Assembly (NCBI RefSeq): GCF_000282355.1
Contig: NZ_AKJL01000014.1
Coordinates: 1-47,617 of the forward strand
Reading direction: 5' to 3'
DNA length: 47,617 bases
DNA from: Pseudomonas sp. GM49
GTDB lineage: Bacteria; Pseudomonadota; Gammaproteobacteria; Pseudomonadales; Pseudomonadaceae
The notes under the pieces are model-generated. The model worked only from the letters and a program-made list of their open reading frames with translations. It did not search any database and had not been told where the DNA came from. Shown here in pieces: positions 25,180-39,601 of the stretch (within the stretch, counting starts at the first letter, position 1; each line of letters begins with the position of its first letter). Made by a program: the position numbers and the translations under genes.

Positions 25180-26312
25180 CTAAGCCAGCCATACTCGCCC
25201 TTGCTGATGGCAGCATTTTTCGCGGCGAAGCCATTGGAGCCGACGGTCAAACCGTTGGTGAGGTGGTGTTCAACACCGCAATGACCGGCTATCAGGAAAT
25301 CCTTACCGATCCTTCCTACGCCCAACAGATCGTTACCCTGACTTACCCGCACATCGGCAACACCGGCACCACGCCGGAAGACGCCGAGTCGAACCGCGTC
25401 TGGTCCGCTGGCCTGGTTATCCGTGACCTGCCACTGGTTGCGAGCAACTGGCGTAACACGATGTCCCTGTCCGATTACCTGAAAGCCAACAACGTTGTGG
25501 CAATCGCCGGTATCGACACCCGCCGCCTGACGCGCATCCTGCGTGAAAAAGGCGCGCAGAACGGCTGCATCATGGCCGGTGACAACATCTCCGAAGAAGC
25601 TGCCATCGCCGCCGCCCAGGGCTTCCCTGGCCTCAAGGGCATGGACCTGGCGAAAGTCGTCAGCACCAAAGACTCCTATGAATGGCGTTCGACTGTCTGG
25701 GATCTGAAAACCGACAGCCACGCGACCCTCGAGGCGTCCGAACTGCCATACCACGTGGTTGCCTACGACTACGGCGTCAAGGTGAACATCCTGCGCATGC
25801 TGGTCGAGCGCGGTTGCCGTGTGACCGTAGTGCCTGCTCAAACCCCTGCTGCCGATGTGCTGGCGCTGAAGCCGGACGGCGTGTTCCTGTCCAACGGCCC
25901 TGGTGACCCGGAGCCTTGCGACTACGCGATCCAGGCGATCAAGGACGTGCTGGAGACCGAAATTCCGGTCTTCGGTATCTGCCTCGGTCACCAGCTGCTG
26001 GCCCTGGCCTCCGGTGCCAAGACCCTGAAAATGGGTCACGGCCACCACGGTGCCAACCACCCCGTCCAGGACCTGGACAGCGGCGTGGTGATGATCACCA
26101 GCCAGAACCACGGTTTTGCCGTAGACGAAGCGACCCTGCCAGCCAACGTCCGTGCGATCCATAAATCGCTGTTCGACGGCACCCTGCAAGGTATCGAGCG
26201 TACCGACAAGAGCGCCTTCAGCTTCCAGGGTCACCCGGAAGCCAGCCCTGGCCCGAACGACGTAGCGCCATTGTTCGATCGCTTCATCAACGAGATGGCC
26301 AAGCGACGCTGA
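25176..26312 (+). CDS. carA: Carbamoyl-phosphate synthase small subunit
   Basis: A 378-residue glutaminase subunit that supplies ammonia to CarB for carbamoyl phosphate, the precursor of arginine and pyrimidines. The N-terminal CPSase domain (about 1-145) is followed by a class I glutamine amidotransferase domain with the nucleophile in [16 protein letters not shown] (Cys about 269) and the His/Glu pair in [11 protein letters not shown]. The start is TTG, set by GGGAGG (25165-25170) and by homology at [12 protein letters not shown]. The TTG overlaps the leader ORF stop. Confidence 0.97.
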   Translation: MTKPAILALADGSIFRGEAIGADGQTVGEVVFNTAMTGYQEILTDPSYAQQIVTLTYPHIGNTGTTPEDAESNRVWSAGLVIRDLPLVASNWRNTMSLSDYLKANNVVAIAGIDTRRLTRILREKGAQNGCIMAGDNISEEAAIAAAQGFPGLKGMDLAKVVSTKDSYEWRSTVWDLKTDSHATLEASELPYHVVAYDYGVKVNILRMLVERGCRVTVVPAQTPAADVLALKPDGVFLSNGPGDPEPCDYAIQAIKDVLETEIPVFGICLGHQLLALASGAKTLKMGHGHHGANHPVQDLDSGVVMITSQNHGFAVDEATLPANVRAIHKSLFDGTLQGIERTDKSAFSFQGHPEASPGPNDVAPLFDRFINEMAKRR

Positions 26313-26335
26313 TCGCTCGCCTTGATGTTGCAAAG

Positions 26336-26371
26336 CTTGAGGGTGGTCCCGACACCGGTGGCCCCCTCAAG
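26336..26371 (+). other. Hairpin in the carA-carB spacer
   Basis: CTTGAGGG / CCCTCAAG (8 bp) encloses a 20-nt loop that can pair further (GGTG...CACC-like). There is no T-tract. The 118-bp spacer has no gene; in P. aeruginosa, as I recall, an extra LysE-type gene (PA4757) lies at this position. Confidence 0.5.
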
Positions 26372-26430
26372 TCTTCAGAGATTGAACAAGACGGCTTGCC
26401 GACTGACCTGCGGATTTGAGTGACAAACCC

Positions 26431-29648
<3,218 letters not shown>

Positions 29649-29652
<4 letters not shown>

Positions 29653-30131
29653 GCATAACGAAGTACCCAATGACCGTTCAGGGCGCTCGCGCCCTGGAAG
29701 AAGAGCACACTCACCTGACCAAGGTCGTTCGTCCGAAGCTCAGCCAGGACATCGGTACGGCCCGCGAGTTGGGTGATTTGAAGGAAAACGCCGAGTACCA
29801 CGCTGCCCGTGAGCAGCAGGGTATGGTCGAGGCGCGGATCCGTGATATCGAAGGCCGCATGCAGAATGCGGTGATTATCGATGTGACGACCATTCCTCAC
29901 AGCGGTAAGGTGATTTTCGGTACCACCGTGGAAATCGCCAACGTCGAAACAGATGAAAGCGTGACTTACCAGATCGTTGGTGAGGACGAGGCTGACATCA
30001 AGCTTGGCAAGATCTCTGTCGGCTCGCCGATTGCCCGCGCCTTGATTGCCAAGGAAGAGGGTGATGTGGTTGCAGTCAAAACGCCTGGCGGCGTTATCGA
30101 GTACGAGATTGTCGAAGTTCGCCACATCTGA
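29649..30131 (+). CDS. greA: Transcription elongation factor GreA
   Basis: A 160-residue factor that rescues backtracked RNA polymerase by transcript cleavage. The N-terminal coiled coil (about 10-75) includes [26 protein letters not shown], with the acidic tip (DLKENAE) that reaches the active site. The C-terminal FKBP-like domain contains [33 protein letters not shown]. Its ATG overlaps the carB stop by 4 nt, so the two are translationally coupled. Confidence 0.97.
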
Positions 30132-30564
30132 AGGCCCGCGCCCGTTTCGAGCGGGCGCCACGCTTTGGCAGCTGACCCAGATGTTGTGGGTCGGCGGCTT
30201 GTGGCTATTGCAAATCGGTCTGTTGCCGGTGCTGGGGCGAATTGGCCTGGCGCCGCTACTGATCGACGAAATCGCAGGCATGCTCAATACGCTGGTAGTG
30301 GGGTTCGCTACGGCGTGTGTGATATTTCAGGCTTTGGTGCTGATAAAGGCCGAGGGCCTTGTCAGTCTATGGCGGGATATTCGCGGGCAACTGCTGATGA
30401 TGGCGCTGTATGCGTGTGCGATGTACTTCGCGGTGCGTTTCGGCTGGCCGGATGCCGTGCGTTGGCAGTCGTTCAGCTATCTTGTTCTGGGTTTTTCCGG
30501 GCTGGTGCTGGTGTTGCAGCCGATACCGGGATGGAGTGGCAGGGTGCGCGAAGCACACCCTTGA
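30109..30564 (+). CDS. DUF4149-type small membrane protein
   Basis: A roughly 151-residue protein with about four membrane segments ([75 protein letters not shown]). The arrangement matches the DUF4149 proteins found between greA and yhbY in Pseudomonas. The start is uncertain. A TTG at 30109 within greA gives the fuller N-terminus before the first segment; the first ATG (30181) would start inside it. A GC hairpin (30138-30158, GCGCCCG / CGGGCGC) lies between these two starts. The function is unknown. Confidence 0.75.
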   Translation: MSKFATSEGPRPFRAGATLWQLTQMLWVGGLWLLQIGLLPVLGRIGLAPLLIDEIAGMLNTLVVGFATACVIFQALVLIKAEGLVSLWRDIRGQLLMMALYACAMYFAVRFGWPDAVRWQSFSYLVLGFSGLVLVLQPIPGWSGRVREAHP

Positions 30565-30573
30565 CCCTTGCCA

Positions 30574-30882
30574 TCACTTGAAGCGATGGACGTTCGACAG
30601 CTGCTTGTTGACGCTGAAGTTCTTGCGGTAGATCAGTGCCATCTTGCCGATGACCTGAACCAGATCCGCTTTGCCGACCTTGCACAGCTCTGCAATGGAC
30701 GCCAGGCGCGATTCGCGATCGAGGATGTTGAGCTTGATCTTGATCAGCTCGTGATCCGCCAAAGCGCGTTCGAGTTCGGCTAACACACCTTCAGTCAAAC
30801 CATTGTCTGCCACAATCAAAACTGGTTTCAGATGGTGGCCAATGGATTTGTACTGTTTCTTCTGCTCTTGAGTGAGCGGCAT
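30574..30882 (-). CDS. yhbY: YhbY/CRM-domain RNA-binding protein
   Basis: A 102-residue single CRM domain protein associated with the 50S ribosomal subunit precursor. Family residues are visible: LTQEQKKQYKSIGHHLKPVLIVADNGLTEGVLAELERALADHELIKIKL, and a GxxG-like loop near GKADLVQVIGKMALIYRKN. Length is normal. It is divergent from rlmE, with about 105 bp between them. Confidence 0.95.
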   Translation of the reverse strand: MPLTQEQKKQYKSIGHHLKPVLIVADNGLTEGVLAELERALADHELIKIKLNILDRESRLASIAELCKVGKADLVQVIGKMALIYRKNFSVNKQLSNVHRFK

Positions 30883-30987
30883 AATCTGACCCCTGCGTCT
30901 GATCTTGTAAAAAGCGGCGGCCAGTTTACCCGAGCGAGTCCGGGACCGCCCAGTTAATCACGACCCGTTTTATTTCCGAGGTATCCC

Positions 30988-31620
30988 GTGGCCCGTTCCA
31001 AGACAAGCCTTAAGTGGCTGCAAGAACATTTCAACGACCCATTCGTCAAAATGGCACAAAAAGACGGGTACCGTTCCCGCGCCAGCTACAAACTGCTGGA
31101 GATCCAGGAAAAGGATCGCCTGATCCGCCCTGGAATGAGCGTAATCGACCTTGGTGCGGCACCCGGTGGGTGGTCCCAGGTGACCAGTCGTCTGATTGGT
31201 GGGCAGGGCACACTGATCGCTTCTGACATTCTTGAAATGGACAGCATCCCCGACGTCACCTTCATTCAAGGCGACTTTACCGAGGATGCCGTGCTGGCCC
31301 AGATTCTCGACGCCGTCGGAAATAAAGAAGTAGACCTTGTGATTTCCGACATGGCCCCCAATATGAGTGGATTGCCGGCCGTTGATATGCCGCGCGCGAT
31401 GTTCCTGTGCGAATTGGCACTGGATCTGTCGACGCGGGTGCTCAAACCCGGTGGTGATTTTTTGATCAAGATCTTCCAGGGCGAAGGTTTCGACGAATTC
31501 CACAAGAGCGTTCGCCAGCAGTTCGAGAAGGTGCAGATGCGCAAACCGACCTCGTCGCGCGACCGTTCTCGCGAGCAGTACCTGCTGGGCCGCGGTTTCC
31601 GCGGCCGCAGTGAGGAATGA
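30988..31620 (+). CDS. rlmE: 23S rRNA (uridine-2'-O-) methyltransferase RlmE (FtsJ/RrmJ)
   Basis: A 210-residue SAM-dependent enzyme that methylates U2552 of 23S rRNA. Motif I is [14 protein letters not shown] (about 51-64). The catalytic Lys-Asp-Lys-Glu set is supported by [17 protein letters not shown] (motif IV), [14 protein letters not shown] and the C-terminal [12 protein letters not shown]. The start is GTG, giving the conserved [18 protein letters not shown]. It lies upstream of ftsH, as in E. coli. Confidence 0.96.
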   Translation: MARSKTSLKWLQEHFNDPFVKMAQKDGYRSRASYKLLEIQEKDRLIRPGMSVIDLGAAPGGWSQVTSRLIGGQGTLIASDILEMDSIPDVTFIQGDFTEDAVLAQILDAVGNKEVDLVISDMAPNMSGLPAVDMPRAMFLCELALDLSTRVLKPGGDFLIKIFQGEGFDEFHKSVRQQFEKVQMRKPTSSRDRSREQYLLGRGFRGRSEE

Positions 31621-31810
31621 GTGAATTTTCGATCAGGGTGATAGGATTTTTGTATTACGCCTTGTCAGAATTAGCGAATATTGTGTAGGAAGTGTTTCAC
31701 AAAGGGTTACAGACGGCGCCTGCCAAGTTGTAGGTAATGTAGTAAGTTAGGCCGGTGAATATCATGCGAAGCGCGCGCCAGTAGCGGAGCTTGCTTCAGA
31801 GGGTAGTTAA

Positions 31811-33730
<1,920 letters not shown>

Positions 33731-33738
33731 GGTTTGAA

Positions 33739-34590
33739 ATGACTTCTGTTCAGTCCTCGACCCGGTTGCCTTGCGGCAACCGGGTTCTTGATTTGGCCCA
33801 GACGCATGTCATGGGCATTCTCAATGTCACTCCTGATTCTTTCTCCGATGGTGGCCAATACAGCCAGCTCGACGCGGCCATGCGCCACGCCGAGGCCATG
33901 GTGGCGGCCGGCGCGACGCTGATCGATGTCGGTGGCGAATCCACTCGTCCTGGTGCCAGGGCGGTGTCGCCACTGGAGGAGCTGGAGCGCGTAGCGCCCA
34001 TTGTCGAGCGCATCAGTCGCGAGTTGGACGTCATCATCTCGGTCGATACCTCCACGCCAGCGGTCATGCGTGAAACTGCGCGCCTGGGTGCCGGGTTGAT
34101 CAATGATGTGCGTTCGTTGCGTCGCGATGGCGCGCTGGATGCAGCGGCAGCCACCGGACTACCGGTTTGCCTGATGCATATGCTGGGAGAACCAGGCGAT
34201 ATGCAGGACAATCCGCAGTATCAGGACGTTACAAGGGAAGTCGGTGAGTTTCTCGCCGAGCGCATGCATCAGTGTTCAATGGCGGGTATTCCAGCTGAGC
34301 GGATCATTCTTGACCCCGGCTTTGGCTTCGCCAAGACCTTGCAGCACAACCTGAGCTTGTTCAAACATATGGAAGCCCTGCATGCCTTGGGGAGGCCCCT
34401 GTTGGTCGGGGTTTCGCGAAAGAGCATGATTGGTCAGGCATTGAATCGTCCGGTGGAAGACCGACTGTATGGTGGTTTGGCGCTTGCGGCACTGGCTTCG
34501 GCGAAAGGTGCGCGTATATTGCGCGTCCATGATGTAGCCGAAACAGTGGATGTGGTCCGGATGATCGCCGCAGTGGAATCAGCCGAATAA
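33739..34590 (+). CDS. folP: Dihydropteroate synthase
   Basis: A 283-residue TIM-barrel enzyme joining p-aminobenzoate to the pterin pyrophosphate in folate synthesis; it is the sulfonamide target. Signatures include [15 protein letters not shown] (about 30-44), [28 protein letters not shown] and the C-terminal GVSRKSMIG. It lies 8 nt after ftsH and 16 nt before glmM, in the ftsH-folP-glmM order shared with E. coli. Confidence 0.97.
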   Translation: MTSVQSSTRLPCGNRVLDLAQTHVMGILNVTPDSFSDGGQYSQLDAAMRHAEAMVAAGATLIDVGGESTRPGARAVSPLEELERVAPIVERISRELDVIISVDTSTPAVMRETARLGAGLINDVRSLRRDGALDAAAATGLPVCLMHMLGEPGDMQDNPQYQDVTREVGEFLAERMHQCSMAGIPAERIILDPGFGFAKTLQHNLSLFKHMEALHALGRPLLVGVSRKSMIGQALNRPVEDRLYGGLALAALASAKGARILRVHDVAETVDVVRMIAAVESAE

Positions 34591-34606
34591 GAATGATGGA
34601 GCACTT

Positions 34607-35944
34607 ATGAGCAAAAAATATTTTGGCACCGATGGTATTCGTGGGCGCGTCGGTGAATACCCGATTACTCCTGATTTCATGCTCAAGCTTGGCTGGGCTG
34701 CAGGTATGGCGTTCCGCAAGATGGGCGCCTGCAAGGTCCTGGTAGGTAAGGACACCCGGATCTCCGGCTACATGTTCGAGTCTGCGCTTGAGGCGGGGCT
34801 TACTTCCGCAGGTGCCGATGTAATGCTCCTTGGTCCGATGCCGACCCCGGCGATTGCCTACCTGACGCGCACCTTTCACGCCGAGGCCGGCATCGTGATC
34901 AGTGCGTCGCACAATCCGCATGATGACAATGGCATCAAGTTCTTCTCCGGCAAGGGCACCAAGCTTCCGGATGAAGTCGAGCTGATGATCGAAGAGTTGC
35001 TCGATACGCCAATGACCGTGGTGGAGTCGAGCAAGATCGGCAAGGTGTCGCGTATCAATGATGCGTCGGGGCGTTATATCGAATTCTGCAAGAGCAGCGT
35101 GCCGACCGGCACCAGCTTCTCGGGTATGAAAGTCGTAATCGACTGCGCCCACGGTGCGACTTACAAAGTGGCGCCGAGCGTGTTCCGCGAGTTGGGCGCT
35201 GAAGTCGTCGTGCTGTCGGCGCAGCCGAATGGTTTGAATATCAACGACAATTGCGGTTCGACCCATATGGGGCAGCTGCAGGCTGCCGTCGTCGCTGAGC
35301 AGGCCGATCTGGGTATCGCCTTCGATGGTGACGGTGACCGCGTTCAGATGGTCGATCACACGGGGGCGGTGGTGGATGGCGACGAATTGCTGTTCATCAT
35401 TGCCCGTGATCTGCATGAGCACAACAAGCTGCAGGGCGGCGTGGTTGGAACCCTGATGAGTAACCTGGGGCTGGAGCTGGCCCTTGCTGATCTGGGTGTT
35501 CCATTCGTGCGTGCCAATGTCGGTGACCGCTATGTCATTGCCGAGCTGCTGGAGCGCAACTGGATTGTGGGTGGTGAAAACTCCGGGCACATCGTGTGTT
35601 TCAGCCACACCACCACGGGTGATGCAATTATTGCGGCGCTGCAGGTGTTGATGGCGCTGAGCAGGCGTGACGAAGGCCTGGCGCAATCCCGGCAGGCGCT
35701 GCGCAAGTGCCCTCAGGTGCTGATCAATGTGCGTTTCGGTGGTGGCGCAAGCCCTCTCGACCATCCGTCGGTCAAGGAAGCCAGCGAGCGTGTGACCAAG
35801 GCCATGGCGGGGCGTGGGCGGGTGCTGTTGCGCAAGTCCGGAACCGAACCGCTGGTACGTGTGATGGTCGAAGGCGAAGACGAAACGCAGGTTCGTGGCT
35901 ATGCCGAAGAGCTGGCAAAACTGGTTACTGAAGTTTCTGCCTGA
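34607..35944 (+). CDS. glmM: Phosphoglucosamine mutase
   Basis: A 445-residue enzyme that interconverts glucosamine 6- and 1-phosphate for peptidoglycan and LPS precursors. The phosphoserine loop is [12 protein letters not shown] with active Ser101. The metal loop is [13 protein letters not shown], the sugar loop GGENSGHIV, and the phosphate loop [15 protein letters not shown]. The start [13 protein letters not shown] is conserved. Confidence 0.98.
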   Translation: MSKKYFGTDGIRGRVGEYPITPDFMLKLGWAAGMAFRKMGACKVLVGKDTRISGYMFESALEAGLTSAGADVMLLGPMPTPAIAYLTRTFHAEAGIVISASHNPHDDNGIKFFSGKGTKLPDEVELMIEELLDTPMTVVESSKIGKVSRINDASGRYIEFCKSSVPTGTSFSGMKVVIDCAHGATYKVAPSVFRELGAEVVVLSAQPNGLNINDNCGSTHMGQLQAAVVAEQADLGIAFDGDGDRVQMVDHTGAVVDGDELLFIIARDLHEHNKLQGGVVGTLMSNLGLELALADLGVPFVRANVGDRYVIAELLERNWIVGGENSGHIVCFSHTTTGDAIIAALQVLMALSRRDEGLAQSRQALRKCPQVLINVRFGGGASPLDHPSVKEASERVTKAMAGRGRVLLRKSGTEPLVRVMVEGEDETQVRGYAEELAKLVTEVSA

Positions 35945-36010
35945 ATTCGGCTTGCCAGCCTTGATTGTGTTGGGTAACATCTGCGCCCACTTTGACCGAC
36001 GAGGTACAGC

Positions 36011-36766
36011 ATGCGTCGCCCTATGGTAGCTGGTAACTGGAAGATGCACGGTACCCGCGCCAGCGTCGCTGAGCTGATCAACGGCCTTCGTGACTTGGCC
36101 TTGCCGAGCGGTGTTGATGTCGCGGTATTCCCGCCTTTTCTGCATATCAATCAAGTGATTGATGGCTTGAAAGGAAAGTCGATTTCGGTCGGCGCGCAGA
36201 ACTCTGCGGTGGAATCCGGACAAGGTGCGTTGACCGGTGAAGTTGCACCGAGTCAGTTGGTGGATGCAGGTTGTTCCCTGGTGCTTGTCGGGCACTCCGA
36301 ACGCCGCCAGATTATGGGCGAGCAGGACGCAGTGCTGATCCGCAAGTTCGCAGCGGCGCAGGCATGTGGCTTGATTCCGGTGTTGTGCATAGGGGAAACC
36401 CTTGAACAGCGTGAAGCCGGAAAGACTCTTGAGGTTGTCTCGCGTCAGCTGGGCAGTATCATTGAGGAGCTGGGTGTCGGTGCCTTTGCCAAGGCAGTGA
36501 TCGCTTACGAGCCGGTCTGGGCCATTGGCACCGGGCTGACTGCTACGCCACAACAGGCGCAGGATGTGCACGCAGCCATTCGCGTCCAGTTGGCGGCAGA
36601 GAATTCTGAGGTTGCACAAGGTGTGCGGCTTCTATACGGCGGCAGCGTGAAGGCGGCCAATGCGGTCGAACTGTTCGGCATGCCGGATATCGATGGGGGC
36701 CTCATTGGTGGGGCTTCCCTGAATGCAGATGAGTTCGGTGCGATTTGTCGCGCCGCGGGAAACTGA
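36011..36766 (+). CDS. tpiA: Triosephosphate isomerase
   Basis: A 251-residue glycolytic TIM barrel. Catalytic Lys11 lies in AGNWKMHG. The histidine is in LVGHSERRQ (about 95), and the glutamate in [11 protein letters not shown] (about 167). The phosphate loop is [14 protein letters not shown] upstream of the ATG supports the start. secG follows after 4 nt. Confidence 0.98.
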   Translation: MRRPMVAGNWKMHGTRASVAELINGLRDLALPSGVDVAVFPPFLHINQVIDGLKGKSISVGAQNSAVESGQGALTGEVAPSQLVDAGCSLVLVGHSERRQIMGEQDAVLIRKFAAAQACGLIPVLCIGETLEQREAGKTLEVVSRQLGSIIEELGVGAFAKAVIAYEPVWAIGTGLTATPQQAQDVHAAIRVQLAAENSEVAQGVRLLYGGSVKAANAVELFGMPDIDGGLIGGASLNADEFGAICRAAGN

Positions 36767-36770
36767 AAAA

Positions 36771-37154
36771 ATGCTGGAAACAGTCGTAGTCGTTTTTCAT
36801 CTGCTGGGTGCATTGGGCGTAGTAGCTCTGGTTTTGCTGCAGCAGGGTAAAGGTGCGGACGCTGGCGCGTCTTTCGGAGCAGGTGCTTCAAATACTGTGT
36901 TCGGAAGCCAAGGTTCCTCTACCTTTCTTAGTAAGTTTACTGCTATACTTGCCGCAGGTTTTTTCATAACCAGCTTGGGGTTAGGTTACTTTGCTAAAGA
37001 GAAGGCTCACCAGCTGACTCAAGTAGGTCTCCCAAACCCGGCGGTACTGGAAGTTCCAAAGCAACAACCGGCTTCTGATGATGTCCCGGTGCTTCAAGAG
37101 CAAAAGTCGGCTACTCCAGCGACTGACGTGCCTCCAGCTCAAGAGCAGAAGTAA
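36771..37154 (+). CDS. secG: Protein translocase subunit SecG
   Basis: A 127-residue inner-membrane protein of the SecYEG channel. Two hydrophobic segments (about 2-22 and 53-73) flank the conserved [25 protein letters not shown] cytoplasmic loop. A polar Pro/Gln/Glu-rich tail of about 45 residues follows, as in other pseudomonads. The start [10 protein letters not shown] is used; the longer frame overlaps tpiA. tRNA-Leu begins 22 nt after its stop, so they are probably cotranscribed. Confidence 0.96.
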   Translation: MLETVVVVFHLLGALGVVALVLLQQGKGADAGASFGAGASNTVFGSQGSSTFLSKFTAILAAGFFITSLGLGYFAKEKAHQLTQVGLPNPAVLEVPKQQPASDDVPVLQEQKSATPATDVPPAQEQK

Positions 37155-37176
37155 GAAGGGTTTCAAACGTAGTATT

Positions 37177-37262
37177 GCCGAGGTGGTGGAATTGGTAGAC
37201 ACGCAACCTTGAGGTGGTTGTGCCCATAGGGTGTAGGGGTTCGAGTCCCCTTCTCGGTACCA
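37177..37262 (+). tRNA. leuU: tRNA-Leu (anticodon GAG)
   Basis: An 86-nt class II tRNA with encoded CCA. The anticodon loop TTGAGGT reads GAG. A long variable arm is present, and the T-arm is GGGG-TTCGAGT-CCCC. The position after secG matches E. coli leuU. Confidence 0.97.
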
Positions 37263-37275
37263 ATTAGTCAGGAGA

Positions 37276-37296
37276 GCCCGCTGTTGCGGGCTTTCT
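37276..37296 (+). terminator. Terminator after tRNA-Leu
   Basis: GCCCGC-TGTT-GCGGGC followed by TTTCTT. Confidence 0.85.
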
Positions 37297-37314
37297 TGCA
37301 GGTGGAAGGTTACA

Positions 37315-37343
37315 TTGACCCTGTAGGGGATCGGTCGTATACT
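37315..37343 (+). promoter_or_regulatory. Sigma-70 promoter of tRNA-fMet
   Basis: TTGACC (37315-37320), 17-bp spacer, TATACT (37338-37343). A GC-rich stretch (CCGCCCC) follows, typical of stringently controlled stable-RNA promoters. It probably drives the whole tRNA-fMet-rimP-nusA-infB unit. Confidence 0.85.
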
Positions 37344-37359
37344 TCCGCCCCAGCTTTGT

Positions 37360-37436
<77 letters not shown>

Positions 37437-37444
37437 GTTTAAGG

Positions 37445-37466
37445 AGCCCCTTTTAAGGGGCTTTTT
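37445..37466 (+). terminator. Terminator 1 after tRNA-fMet
   Basis: AGCCCCTT-TT-AAGGGGCT followed by TTTT. It is the first of two intrinsic terminators before rimP. Confidence 0.85.
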
Positions 37467-37511
37467 GTTAGCTGGACACTTTCAACGCCGCTGTTCGACG
37501 GCGTTTCAAGG

Positions 37512-37534
37512 ATGGGCGTTTAGCCCATTTTTTT
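37512..37534 (+). terminator. Terminator 2, just upstream of rimP
   Basis: ATGGGC-GTTTA-GCCCAT followed by a T-run (TTTTTT), ending about 40 nt before the rimP start. A further 7-bp hairpin (AACGCCG / CGGCGTT, about 37486-37507) lies between the two terminators. Read-through control before rimP-nusA is likely. Confidence 0.8.
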
Positions 37535-37574
37535 ATTTTGCATAGCATGCACATACATGCACTAGGGGGTTCAG

Positions 37575-38033
37575 GTGTCGAGCAAGCTAGAAGAGTTGCA
37601 GGCCTTGCTGGCCCCGGTGGTCGTGGCCCTAGGCTATGAATGCTGGGGTATTGAGTTTTCGGCCCAGGGTCGCCACTCAATGTTGCGCGTTTATATCGAT
37701 AAAGAAGGCGGCGTGCTGGTGGACGATTGCGCCATCGTCAGCCGTCAGATCAGCGGTGTGCTGGATGTTGAAGATCCAATCGCCGTTGAATACACCCTTG
37801 AAGTTTCCTCGCCTGGCATGGAACGCCCGCTGTTCACTCTTGAGCAGTTTGCAAAATTTGCCGGTGAACAAGTGAAGATCAAGCTGCGCTCGCCTTTTGA
37901 AGGACGACGCAACTTTCAGGGCCTTCTGCGCGGCGTAGAAGAGCAGGATGTAGTGGTGCAAGTAGAAGACCATGAGTTCCTGTTGCCGATCGATATGATC
38001 GACAAGGCCAACATTATTCCCAGTTTTGACTGA
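37575..38033 (+). CDS. rimP: Ribosome maturation factor RimP
   Basis: A 152-residue two-domain protein needed for 30S subunit maturation. The family stretches [51 protein letters not shown] and [29 protein letters not shown] are present. The start is GTG with AGGGGG upstream. It is first protein gene of the nusA-infB operon. Confidence 0.96.
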   Translation: MSSKLEELQALLAPVVVALGYECWGIEFSAQGRHSMLRVYIDKEGGVLVDDCAIVSRQISGVLDVEDPIAVEYTLEVSSPGMERPLFTLEQFAKFAGEQVKIKLRSPFEGRRNFQGLLRGVEEQDVVVQVEDHEFLLPIDMIDKANIIPSFD

Positions 38034-38092
38034 GGCGTGCCAGATACTGCGGATCCCGCGGATCCAATGGCTTGCGAAAGGCGAGGCGTACG

Positions 38093-39574
38093 ATGAGCAA
38101 AGAAGTACTGCTGGTTGTTGAGTCGGTATCCAATGAAAAGGGCGTACCGGCAAACGTGATTTTTGAAGCGCTGGAGCTGGCTCTGGCCACTGCGACCAAA
38201 AAGCGTTTTGAAGACGAAGTTGATCTGCGTGTGGAAATCAATCGCCACACTGGCGCTTACGAGACTTTCCGTCGCTGGACGGTCGTCGAGGAAGCAGACC
38301 TGGACGATCCGGCCATCGAAACCTGGCCGAGCAAGGTTGCCGAAACGCATCCTGGCGCCAAGGTCGGTGACGTTGTCGAAGAGAAAATCGAATCCATCGA
38401 GTTCGGCCGCATTGCTGCACAGACTGCCAAGCAAGTCATCGTGCAGAAAGTACGCGAAGCCGAGCGCGCTCAGGTTGTTGACGCTTACCGCGAGCGCCTG
38501 GGTGAAATCATCTCCGGCACCGTGAAAAAAGTCACCCGCGATAACGTGATCGTCGATCTGGGCAACAACGCTGAAGCGTTGCTGGCCCGTGAAGACATCA
38601 TTTCTCGCGAAACATTCCGGGTTGGCGTGCGCCTGCGTGCGCTGCTCAAGGAAATCCGCACCGAGAACCGCGGCCCGCAGTTGATCCTGTCGCGTACCGC
38701 GCCGGAAATGCTGATCGAGTTGTTCCGCATCGAAGTGCCGGAAATTGCCGAAGGCCTGATCGAAGTGATGGCTGCGTCCCGTGATCCGGGTTCGCGCGCC
38801 AAGATCGCCGTTCGCTCCAAGGACAAACGCATCGACCCGCAAGGCGCTTGCATCGGTATGCGCGGTTCGCGCGTCCAGGCAGTGTCGGGTGAGTTGGGCG
38901 GTGAGCGTGTTGATATCGTTCTTTGGGACGACAACCCGGCTCAGTTCGTGATCAACGCCATGTCCCCGGCCGAGGTTGCGGCAATTATCGTTGACGAAGA
39001 TGCCCACGCAATGGACATCGCCGTTGGCGCAGACAATCTGGCTCAGGCCATCGGTCGCGGTGGTCAGAACGTGCGTCTGGCTAGCCAGTTGACTGGCTGG
39101 ACCCTGAACGTGATGACCGAATCGGACATCCAGGCTAAACAGCAAGCAGAAACCGGCGACATCCTGCGCAACTTCATCGACGAGCTGGAAGTCGACGAAG
39201 AGCTGGCTCAGGTGCTGGTTGATGAAGGCTTCACCAGCCTGGAAGAGATTGCCTACGTACCGTTGGAAGAAATGCTCAACATCGACGGCTTTGACGAGGA
39301 AATCGTCAACGAGCTTCGCGCTCGTGCCAAGGATCGCTTGTTGACCAAAGCCATCGCTACTGAGGAAAAGCTGGCAGACGCCCATCCGGCCGAAGACCTG
39401 CTCTCGCTTGAGGGTATGGACAAGGATTTGGCGATGGAACTGGCGGTGCGCGGCGTAATTACCCGCGAAGACCTGGCCGAGCAGTCTATTGACGACCTGC
39501 TCGACATCGACGGCATTGACGATGATCGTGCCGGCAAGTTGATCATGGCCGCCCGAGCCCACTGGTTCGAGTAA
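38093..39574 (+). CDS. nusA: Transcription termination/antitermination protein NusA
   Basis: A 493-residue RNA polymerase-binding factor. The N-terminal domain (about 1-130) is followed by S1 (about 135-200, [23 protein letters not shown]), two KH domains (about 230-345, [36 protein letters not shown]), and two C-terminal helix-hairpin acidic repeats (about 360-493). It acts in pausing, Rho-independent termination and antitermination. The start [18 protein letters not shown] is conserved. Confidence 0.98.
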   Translation: MSKEVLLVVESVSNEKGVPANVIFEALELALATATKKRFEDEVDLRVEINRHTGAYETFRRWTVVEEADLDDPAIETWPSKVAETHPGAKVGDVVEEKIESIEFGRIAAQTAKQVIVQKVREAERAQVVDAYRERLGEIISGTVKKVTRDNVIVDLGNNAEALLAREDIISRETFRVGVRLRALLKEIRTENRGPQLILSRTAPEMLIELFRIEVPEIAEGLIEVMAASRDPGSRAKIAVRSKDKRIDPQGACIGMRGSRVQAVSGELGGERVDIVLWDDNPAQFVINAMSPAEVAAIIVDEDAHAMDIAVGADNLAQAIGRGGQNVRLASQLTGWTLNVMTESDIQAKQQAETGDILRNFIDELEVDEELAQVLVDEGFTSLEEIAYVPLEEMLNIDGFDEEIVNELRARAKDRLLTKAIATEEKLADAHPAEDLLSLEGMDKDLAMELAVRGVITREDLAEQSIDDLLDIDGIDDDRAGKLIMAARAHWFE

Positions 39575-39601
39575 TTAGGCGCGGCCTGAGGAGAGAAGTG
39601 C

